Shown piece after piece: positions 1 through 5,596 of a DNA stretch of 5,760 nt. A model generated the notes under the pieces. The model had not been told where the DNA came from and ran no database searches. It saw nothing but the letters and a program-made list of their open reading frames with translations. A program made the translations under genes and the position numbers. Origin of the DNA: Thermodesulfobacteriaceae bacterium (GTDB lineage Bacteria; Desulfobacterota; Dissulfuribacteria; Dissulfuribacterales; UBA3076); NCBI GenBank assembly GCA_012961845.1, contig DTYO01000166.1:1-5760 (forward strand), given 5' to 3'. How positions within the stretch are numbered: the stretch's first letter is position 1; every line of letters starts with the position of its first letter.

Positions 1-536
1 GTACCAGCCTTCCGGAGCAGTTCGTAGATGATCATTTCAGCCGGTGCCGGAACTGCACCCAGGTCCCGCAGCCGCTGCAGGCCCAGTCGGTCGTTGACCG
101 GGTTTCGTGAAGATACTGCATCTGCGACTATCCATGATTTGAATCCGGCCCTCATGGCCCCTATGGCGCTTTGATAGATACATATATGGGTTTCGACTCC
201 ACACAGGAGGATTGTATCCACCGAATCCGGGAGAGCCTCGAACAGTTTTCGTACGTCAGGATTATCCAGTCCATTGAATTCGAGCTTGTCAGGGCATGGA
301 AAATCCTGAAGGAGTTCTCCCACTTCGGGCACAAACGGGCCGATGCCTTTCCTGTACTGGGTATTGGTTATAACCGGCATGGAAAAGGTTTGGGCCATGC
401 GGATCATCAGGCATATGCTTTTTATCACCCGGCTTTTTTCATGGATATGGGCCATAAGGCGTTCCTGCGGATCCACCACATAAAGACAGCACTGTTCCGG
501 CTGCAGAAACTGTATGTTTTTATTTCCGGTGTTCAT
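1..536 (-). CDS. Isochorismatase-family cysteine hydrolase (3' end cut by window edge)
   Basis: This is a soluble cytoplasmic hydrolase of the isochorismatase-like superfamily, which cleaves C-N or ether bonds in small molecules; the substrate cannot be read from sequence. My translation gives 178 codons before the window ends. The catalytic triad is present: Asp22 in VVDPQERL, Lys84 in PDKLEFNG and Cys119 in GVETHICIYQSA. The family motif VADAVSSR lies at about 137-144, and EMIIYELL near the end matches the usual C-terminus, so probably only a few residues are missing. The start is the ATG at 534-536, preceded by AGAGGAG about 9 nt upstream. The gene follows the symporter on the same strand, but a strong terminator lies 25 nt before its start. 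The best match in pattern is the YcaC/ISOC group of uncharacterised hydrolases, not the entB-type isochorismatases of siderophore synthesis. The family call is solid; the substrate is unknown. Confidence 0.9.
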   Translation of the reverse strand, partial: MNTGNKNIQFLQPEQCCLYVVDPQERLMAHIHEKSRVIKSICLMIRMAQTFSMPVITNTQYRKGIGPFVPEVGELLQDFPCPDKLEFNGLDNPDVRKLFEALPDSVDTILLCGVETHICIYQSAIGAMRAGFKSWIVADAVSSRNPVNDRLGLQRLRDLGAVPAPAEMIIYELLRKAG

Positions 537-561
537 TGTTCGATCTCCTCTGGCTTCCAAC

Positions 562-596
562 AAAAACGGCGTGTCCGGTGAGGACACGCCGTTTTT
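562..596 (-). terminator. Strong symmetrical rho-independent terminator
   Basis: A perfect 15-bp inverted repeat (AAAAACGGCGTGTCC and its complement) encloses a 5-nt loop. The stem core is GC-rich, and A5/T5 tracts on both sides mean it could act in either orientation. It begins 19 nt after the symporter stop codon, so its main role is probably to end the symporter transcript. No plus-strand gene converges on it here. It ends only 25 nt before the ATG of the downstream hydrolase. Confidence 0.87.
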
Positions 597-615
597 CATT
601 CAGTTTTTTTCAGGA

Positions 616-2394
616 TCAGTGTACAGAAGGCGGATTCAGCGCACCGGGTACCCGAATATCTTCCACCAGATGCTGAATATGCTCCGGCGGATCTGGTGCG
701 AACTGGGCAACCGTAAGCGCAACTGTAAAGTTGATCAGGGCACCTACAGCACCGAATGACCCGGGAGAGATGCCCATCAGCCAGTGGGCCGCATTGTCCG
801 GGGCCATGGCGGTTCCTGGCAGGAAAAACCAGCCCTTGAACCAGAATATGTATATGAGAGTGGAACCAAGCCCTGCCAGCATGCCGCAGTTGACACCGTA
901 TTTACCCACTTTTTTGGAAAATATACCCATCATCAGGGCGGGGAAAATAGAAGAGGCAGCCAGGCCGAATGCAAGGGCCACGACCTGTGCCGCAAACCCC
1001 GGAGGATTGAGTCCGAGATATCCTGCGACACCTATGGCACATGCCATGGAAATCCGGCTGGCCAGGAGTTCTTTTTTCTCTGACATGCCAGGGACGAATA
1101 TCCCTTTCAAAAGGTCATGGGAAATGGCAGAAGAGATGGCAAGCAGGAGGCCGGCGGCCGTGGAGAGGGCAGCAGCGATACCGCCTGCGGCCACCAGGGC
1201 TATTACCCAGTGGGGCAGCTTGGCAATCTCTGGATTGGCAAGGACCATGATGTCACGGTCAACTTTTACCATCTCGTTGCCTTTCCAACCGAAAGACTCG
1301 GCCTTGGAGGCAAATTCCTTGCTGTTGCCATAATACTGTATGCGGCCGTCGCCGTTTTTGTCTTCGAACTTTAGGAGGCCGGTTTTTTCCCAGTTTTTGA
1401 ACCAGGAAGGACGGTCTTCGTATTTCAGATTGCCCTCCGGTGAACCCACCGGCCCGATCTGGATGGTATTCATCAGGTTGAGACGGGCCATCGCGCCGAC
1501 TCCGGGCGCAGTGGTGTACAGAATGGCGATGAAGACCAGGGCCCATCCGGCGGACGAGCGTGCATCCCTGATTTTGGGAACGGTAAAGAACCGTGTGATG
1601 ACGTGGGGCAGTCCTGCCGTGCCGATCATGAGGGACATGGTCAGGAGCATCATGTTGAGGGTTGAACCCTTTTGAATGGTGTATTCCTTGAATCCCAGGT
1701 CGGTGAGTACCATATCGAGTTTGTCGAGAAGGTATACTCCGCTCCCATCCGCCATGGCGCTTCCGAGCCCGATCTGCGGGACAGGTACCCCGGTCAGGTG
1801 CAGGGAAATAAAGACAGCCGGTACTGTATAGGCAAAGATCAGTACACAGTACTGGGCGATCTGGGTATACGTAATGCCCTTCATACCTCCCAGAACCGCG
1901 TAAACAAACACGATGGCCATACCTACGAACAGACCCAGCTCAAACGGAAGTTCGAGAAAACGTGAAAAAGCTACTCCGATACCCTTCATCTGGCCGATGA
2001 CATAGGTGAGAGATGCGGTTATCAGGCAGAGAACCGCAATGATGCGGGCAGAATTGGAGTAAAAGCGGTCGCCTATGAATTCCGGTACTGTAAATTTTCC
2101 ATATTTGCGCAGGTATGGGGCCAGCAGCATGGCAAGCAGGCAATACCCGCCTGTCCAGCCCATCAGATATACAGAGGCATCATAGCCCTTGAAGGCGATG
2201 AGTCCGGCCATGGATATGAATGAGGCGGCCGACATCCAGTCTGCACCTGTAGCCATTCCGTTCAGTACGGGATGTACACCTTTGCCGGCCACGTAAAATT
2301 CACCGGTAGACGCTGCCTTGGATTTGATGGCTATCACAATGTACAGAGCAAATGTCGCCCCGACTACGAGATATGTCATTAACTGGAGATCCAT
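616..2394 (-). CDS. Sodium:solute symporter, VC_2705-type (likely acetate/monocarboxylate)
   Basis: This 592-residue inner-membrane protein belongs to the sodium:solute symporter family, which couples Na+ entry to uptake of a small solute. I count about 13 hydrophobic segments: near 5-24, 50-68, 74-95, 116-134, 153-170, 177-197, 245-266, 284-303, 395-424, 447-462, 465-491, 501-521 and 543-565. The conserved cytoplasmic loop GLPHVITRFF is at 261-270. The family signature around 404-427 (GGIAAALSTAAG to SSAISHDL) contains Ser411-Thr412, where the family usually binds Na+. Between helices 8 and 9 lies a long loop of about 90 residues (304-394) with the EF-hand-like DKNGDGRIQ. The start ATG is preceded by GGAGG with a 6-nt spacer. 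An 11-nt gap separates it from the DUF4212 gene, its usual partner subunit, so the two are surely co-transcribed. ActP-like acetate transport is an inference from the subfamily; other short acids are possible. Confidence 0.93.
   Translation of the reverse strand: MDLQLMTYLVVGATFALYIVIAIKSKAASTGEFYVAGKGVHPVLNGMATGADWMSAASFISMAGLIAFKGYDASVYLMGWTGGYCLLAMLLAPYLRKYGKFTVPEFIGDRFYSNSARIIAVLCLITASLTYVIGQMKGIGVAFSRFLELPFELGLFVGMAIVFVYAVLGGMKGITYTQIAQYCVLIFAYTVPAVFISLHLTGVPVPQIGLGSAMADGSGVYLLDKLDMVLTDLGFKEYTIQKGSTLNMMLLTMSLMIGTAGLPHVITRFFTVPKIRDARSSAGWALVFIAILYTTAPGVGAMARLNLMNTIQIGPVGSPEGNLKYEDRPSWFKNWEKTGLLKFEDKNGDGRIQYYGNSKEFASKAESFGWKGNEMVKVDRDIMVLANPEIAKLPHWVIALVAAGGIAAALSTAAGLLLAISSAISHDLLKGIFVPGMSEKKELLASRISMACAIGVAGYLGLNPPGFAAQVVALAFGLAASSIFPALMMGIFSKKVGKYGVNCGMLAGLGSTLIYIFWFKGWFFLPGTAMAPDNAAHWLMGISPGSFGAVGALINFTVALTVAQFAPDPPEHIQHLVEDIRVPGALNPPSVH
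1327..1362 (-). other. EF-hand-like calcium-loop motif inside the symporter
   Basis: Residues 345-356 of the symporter begin DKNGDGRIQYY, matching the EF-hand loop pattern D-x-N-x-D-G-x-I at ligand positions 1, 3 and 5, the Gly at 6 and the hydrophobic residue at 8. The usual acidic residue at position 12 is absent (Gly356). With the N-terminus outside, as in this family, and the helices counted above, the loop is predicted to be periplasmic, where calcium is available. Calcium binding is an inference. Confidence 0.6.
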
Positions 2395-2405
2395 TGTTAT
2401 CCTCC

Positions 2406-2663
2406 CTACCCTTCGTGTACGTTGAATTTGCGGTCAAGCGCATTCATGCAGGCAGCATAGAAAAAAATCAGAAAAAGAAATACGTAAATGGATCCCTGCT
2501 GAGCAAACCAGAACCCCAGTTTGTACCCCCCAATTTTTATGGCATTGAGCTGATCGGCGAGCAGGATGCCCAACCCGAAGGAGCATGTGAACCAGACCAC
2601 AAGACATCCGATGATAAGTCTTAGATTGGCCTTCCAGTATGCTGTTTTCGATGCATCATCCAT
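2406..2663 (-). CDS. DUF4212 protein, putative symporter small subunit
   Basis: This is an 85-residue membrane protein with two predicted helices (about 14-36 and 50-72). Conserved DUF4212 features are visible: YWKANLRL at the N-terminus, the FGLGILLADQLNAI and GGYKLGFWFAQQGSIYVF blocks, and the C-terminal MNALDRKF-VHEG. The family is almost always encoded beside VC_2705-type sodium:solute symporters and is annotated as their small subunit, although its exact job (stability, targeting or gating) is not established. The ATG is preceded by an excellent Shine-Dalgarno sequence, AGGAGG. Its TAG stop sits within the ribosome binding site of the symporter gene (GGGTAGGGAGG), which suggests translational coupling and matched expression of the two subunits. 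Length is normal for the family. Confidence 0.93.
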   Translation of the reverse strand: MDDASKTAYWKANLRLIIGCLVVWFTCSFGLGILLADQLNAIKIGGYKLGFWFAQQGSIYVFLFLIFFYAACMNALDRKFNVHEG

Positions 2664-2746
2664 GACTTATTCCTCCTCTCTTGATTTTATTGGAACCGTA
2701 ATGAATTTGTTGAATCCGAGGTGCCTGCACAGCACTATACATAAAT

Positions 2747-2786
2747 AAACACCTTGTATTCTTTCTCGTACTGAACAAAGGTGTTT
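2747..2786 (-). repeat. Imperfect inverted repeat upstream of the transporter genes
   Basis: The arms AAACACCTT (2747-2755) and AAGGTGTTT (2778-2786) are a perfect 9-bp inverted repeat with a 22-nt spacer. In minus-strand RNA the stem extends to 11 bp with one bulged U (AAACACCUUUGU against ACAAGGUGUUU) and a loop of about 17 nt. It lies 84 nt upstream of the DUF4212 ATG. It could be a two-half-site operator, since the half-site centres are 31 bp apart, close to three helical turns. It could instead be a leader hairpin; it lacks the U-run of a good terminator. Confidence 0.6.
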
Positions 2787-2820
2787 GAAGCAAATTTTGT
2801 TATGGAGGACGTTTGTATAC

Positions 2821-2849
2821 TATGTACTTTTTCATCATTACACTGTCAA
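2821..2849 (-). promoter_or_regulatory. Candidate sigma-70 promoter for DUF4212-symporter
   Basis: On the minus strand a perfect -35 box TTGACA (2844-2849) is followed after 17 nt by TACATA (2821-2826), a poor -10 box with 3 of 6 matches. An alternative CATAGT at 2819-2824 has a 19-nt spacer. If used, transcription would start near 2813, giving a leader of about 150 nt that contains the inverted repeat at 2747-2786. The weak -10 would suit an activator-dependent promoter. The evidence is only the -35 box and the location in the longest within-cluster gap. Confidence 0.25.
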
Positions 2850-2885
2850 GACAATAGGCTGTCCATGATAATCAGGTTTTGATCG

Positions 2886-2924
2886 AAAAATCGGGGTTGA
2901 AGCTGATGGTTTGAAATCGCCCGA
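2886..2924 (-). terminator. Weak possible terminator after the exonuclease gene
   Basis: Starting 18 nt after the exonuclease stop codon, the minus strand has TCGGG (2920-2924), a 24-nt loop, then CCCGA (2891-2895) followed directly by five T residues (2886-2890). A 5-bp stem with so long a loop would be a poor terminator. Some read-through from the upstream pair into the transporter genes is therefore likely if nothing else stops transcription. Confidence 0.22.
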
Positions 2925-2941
2925 CCGCTGACCAGACGCCG

Positions 2942-3652
2942 TTACAGCATGCGCCAGATCCTGCCAGCCTTATAGAGATCCCTGAGGGTCTTGATTCCGC
3001 CTGATTTCATTTTTTTTAGCAGAAACATAAACAGATAGGCGGTCTGGAGGGCGTCCTCCAGGGCATCGTGGGATTTGAACCTGGGCAGATCGAATTTTTC
3101 GCTCAGGGCATCCAGGCTGTACGAGATGGACTGGTCGCAGTAGCCGTAATCATGGGCGCAGAGTGCCTCCTGATAGGCTCTGGCCATTCGCATGGTATCG
3201 ATACATGGATTGGAAAGAGTGCCCCCCAATACCTTTTTGGCGGCCCGGTTGAGGAAGTGCATGTCTATTCCGACATAGTGTCCTACCAGCAGCCCGGGTC
3301 CGCAAAATTCCAGGAATTCATGGAGTACCTTTTCAATGGGAGGCGCGTTTCGGAGTTGTTCAGGGGTGATGCGGTGGACAAAGGTAGCCTGATTGGGGTC
3401 CATGTTGCGCGGGCGGATATACTGGTGGAAGCTCTGGCTGAGTTCTATGTGAAGGTTGAGGATCTTTACTGCACCAATGGAGATGATTTCGTCACGCCTC
3501 TTGTTGAGGCCGGTGAGCTCCGTGTCGAAGACTACGAATATGTAGTCGGCCAGAGGCCGGGATTGATCAAAATCGCGGAATATCGCCTTGTTTTTCAGAA
3601 GCGCGGGATGGGATTCCCTTATCCATGGAAACAGCTCGTAGAGTAACTGCAT
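2942..3652 (-). CDS. DEDDh-type 3'-5' exonuclease, DnaQ-like
   Basis: This is a 236-residue cytoplasmic exonuclease of the DnaQ/RNase T superfamily, which removes nucleotides from 3' ends using two metal ions. All DEDDh residues are visible: Asp43 and Glu45 in FDTELTGL (ExoI), Asp130 in VGHYVGIDMHFLNRAAKK (ExoII), and His195 with Asp200 in SHDALEDALQTA (ExoIII). The domain spans about 37-212. A 36-residue N-terminal extension precedes ExoI and a basic tail (KKMKSGGIKTLRDLYKAGRIWRML) ends the protein. Annotation as DNA polymerase III epsilon is common for such genes, but no polymerase-binding tail is evident and its neighbour is a DUF294 protein. The ATG is 6 nt after the upstream TGA, and its Shine-Dalgarno (GAGG) overlaps that stop, indicating translational coupling. 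Whether the substrate is DNA, RNA or a small nucleotide is unknown. Confidence 0.9.
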   Translation of the reverse strand: MQLLYELFPWIRESHPALLKNKAIFRDFDQSRPLADYIFVVFDTELTGLNKRRDEIISIGAVKILNLHIELSQSFHQYIRPRNMDPNQATFVHRITPEQLRNAPPIEKVLHEFLEFCGPGLLVGHYVGIDMHFLNRAAKKVLGGTLSNPCIDTMRMARAYQEALCAHDYGYCDQSISYSLDALSEKFDLPRFKSHDALEDALQTAYLFMFLLKKMKSGGIKTLRDLYKAGRIWRML

Positions 3653-3658
3653 GTCACC

Positions 3659-5596
3659 TCAAACTCCACCGAATATGCTTTTCAGTACAGCATGAAGCTG
3701 GTCGATGACCGCAAAGGCATTTTTCAGCATGCGTTTGTCCAGATCGCTCAGGTGTGCAGGATCGATGTAATTGTCTGGTATGGCTCCCGACTCGATCTGA
3801 TAGAGCTGGTGGATAAGACGGATATGCATCTGTATTTCAAAAGCCTCTGTGGCATCCATCCACAGTTCCTGGGATATGTGGTCCTCTTCCGCCAGGACCT
3901 TCAGACGGGCAAGAGTGTTTGTCTCCCTGACACCATGCTTCAGGGCCATAATCCTGGCGAAGTTTACAAACGGAGTTATGCCCTGGCGCTTTATGTCCAG
4001 CTTGTTTTTGTGCTCCCCGTTTTTTTCAACGATAAAGTTCTTGAAAAATGAAAGTGGGGCTCTCATGTTCATGCATTCTCTGGCAAGGTGCAGCAGGTAA
4101 ATTTCCTGTCTGGCGGTGAGTTCCTTGATGTGCCGGCGAAGAGTGTCTGCCATGGCCACACTGCCGTATCCTGCCCGAAAATCGAAAAAAATGGATACAT
4201 GCCTCACCTCCTGAGGTTCAGGTGTGTTGATCCATGAAGTGAAATAATTCTCCCATACCGAAAGGGGCTGCCGCCACTTTGGGTTTACCGCCATGACTTC
4301 ACCGGGACAGAGCGGATAGCCGCAATCCACCAGATGGTCTATTGCCTTGCGAGTAAAGGTGGAAAAATACTCTTCTGCCATGTTCCGCCTGGATTCGTCC
4401 TCTGGATCCGCATATACTAGGGCGTTGTCCTGATCCGTCTTGAAGGTCTGTTCCCACCTCCCTTCGCTACCCAGAAGCATCCAGCAGTATGGAACTGGAG
4501 GCGGCCCCAGTTCGTCTTCAAGCAGGGACAGAAGACGGTCTAGTATATGGTCGTTGAGAAGAGATATCATCCTGGCGATATTGCCTGTTTTGGCTCCCTC
4601 CTTGATGAGGTTGCGGATAATGTCCGGGATCTTCCTGGAGAGGGGATAGAGTCCGGCAATGTCCTGCTGCTTGCCGATCTCCTTGAACAGTGAATAGGGA
4701 GAAGTACCCTGCAGAAGCATGATGTCGTGAGACGTTATGACTCCGATGACCCTGTCCTTCCGTTCCACTGCCAGGTGGTGGATACCTGACGACATCATTT
4801 TGAGCAGGGCGTCGAAGCAGGTGGACTGCGATAGAACCGAGGCAACCGGCGACGTCATTATCTCTTTCACCGGAAGACGGTAATTTCGGCCTTGGGCAAT
4901 AACTTTGTTTCGCAGATCCCGATCGGTGATGATTCCCACTATCCGCTCCGGATCGTTTTCGTCATGTATGAGGAGGGAGCCGATTCTGTGGTCCGTCATG
5001 GCCTGCGCAGCCTCCTGAATCGTGGATGTGGCTGCGATTTTTCTGGGTTCCCGCTTTATTATGTGTTCCACCTGGATTGTGAACAGATACAGTTCCTCGT
5101 CTCCTCGGCGGGTCATCTTGTGGCGGCGCAGTTCCGTATATGCAGTATTAACTATTTTTTCTGAGAAACTCTTCAGGTAATATTGTGCAACCCCGGGCTG
5201 CTCTCTGATCAGATCAAGGAATATTTCCCTGGGAAGGAGGAAACAGAAGGTATCTTCTACTGTTTCGACGTTGAGATTGGCCCTGGTTCCCCTGATAATG
5301 GGCAGAGCGCCGACATAGGCCCCTTCTCCCCGGTAGTCTTTCAGGGTTACCTCACCCTCGTCGTCTATGATGAAGGATTTTACGCCGCCGCGTTGAATCA
5401 GGTACAGGTGGGTCAGTTCGGTTTCGCCGGAAGTCAGCAGGCGTGTTTTCTTTGGAAAAAAATCTACACGAACGTGTCTGGCGATATCCCGGAGTGTCTG
5501 GTCATCGAGCTCCTTGAAGGGCATTATGTTCTTCAGAAACTCTATTACGACTTCGGGTGCAACGGACTTTACATCGTTTCGGGCTGTAGCGGCCAT
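3659..5596 (-). CDS. CNB-CBS-DUF294 nucleotidyltransferase-like signalling protein
   Basis: This 645-residue cytoplasmic protein combines sensor and transferase-like domains. In order: a cyclic-nucleotide-binding fold at about 25-145 (EGAYVGALPIIRGTRANLNV region); two CBS repeats at about 182-295, expected to bind an adenine nucleotide; a DUF294 nucleotidyltransferase domain at about 325-465; and the DUF294 C-terminal helical domain to about 640. The transferase motif is intact: GSEGR at 376-380 and Asp388/Asp390 in TDQDNALVY, resembling the GlnD type, so activity is plausible; substrate and target are unknown. I start it at the ATG at 5594-5596, with AGGAG 7 nt upstream. An in-frame GTG at 5632 would add 12 residues (VPLPGCCFRRTA) but has no good ribosome binding site, and the AGGAG would lie inside the coding region. 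It is coupled to the exonuclease gene downstream. A regulatory role for the transporter cluster is inferred from position only. Confidence 0.92.
   Translation of the reverse strand: MAATARNDVKSVAPEVVIEFLKNIMPFKELDDQTLRDIARHVRVDFFPKKTRLLTSGETELTHLYLIQRGGVKSFIIDDEGEVTLKDYRGEGAYVGALPIIRGTRANLNVETVEDTFCFLLPREIFLDLIREQPGVAQYYLKSFSEKIVNTAYTELRRHKMTRRGDEELYLFTIQVEHIIKREPRKIAATSTIQEAAQAMTDHRIGSLLIHDENDPERIVGIITDRDLRNKVIAQGRNYRLPVKEIMTSPVASVLSQSTCFDALLKMMSSGIHHLAVERKDRVIGVITSHDIMLLQGTSPYSLFKEIGKQQDIAGLYPLSRKIPDIIRNLIKEGAKTGNIARMISLLNDHILDRLLSLLEDELGPPPVPYCWMLLGSEGRWEQTFKTDQDNALVYADPEDESRRNMAEEYFSTFTRKAIDHLVDCGYPLCPGEVMAVNPKWRQPLSVWENYFTSWINTPEPQEVRHVSIFFDFRAGYGSVAMADTLRRHIKELTARQEIYLLHLARECMNMRAPLSFFKNFIVEKNGEHKNKLDIKRQGITPFVNFARIMALKHGVRETNTLARLKVLAEEDHISQELWMDATEAFEIQMHIRLIHQLYQIESGAIPDNYIDPAHLSDLDKRMLKNAFAVIDQLHAVLKSIFGGV

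Noticed and set aside
171..581. 136-codon plus-strand ORF
   Set aside because: It lies opposite the isochorismatase-family hydrolase, which has a full catalytic triad and a good ribosome binding site. The plus-strand product has no recognisable domain and runs through the terminator hairpin.
731..1333. 200-codon plus-strand ORF
   Set aside because: It is antisense to the symporter gene and low in recognisable protein features; its long length follows from the codon pattern of the membrane protein on the other strand.
2711..2726. Possible sigma-54 promoter (GGCAC element) before DUF4212
   Set aside because: The -24 element GGCAC is present on the minus strand, but the -12 element reads ATTC instead of TTGC, losing the key GC pair.
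2664..2941. Riboswitch or small RNA in the gap before DUF4212
   Set aside because: Only one hairpin and no recognised aptamer core or terminator-antiterminator pair was found by eye; the hairpin is reported as a repeat instead.
3068..3646. 192-codon plus-strand ORF
   Set aside because: It is antisense to the exonuclease gene, whose DEDDh motifs are all intact; no family features are seen in the plus-strand product.
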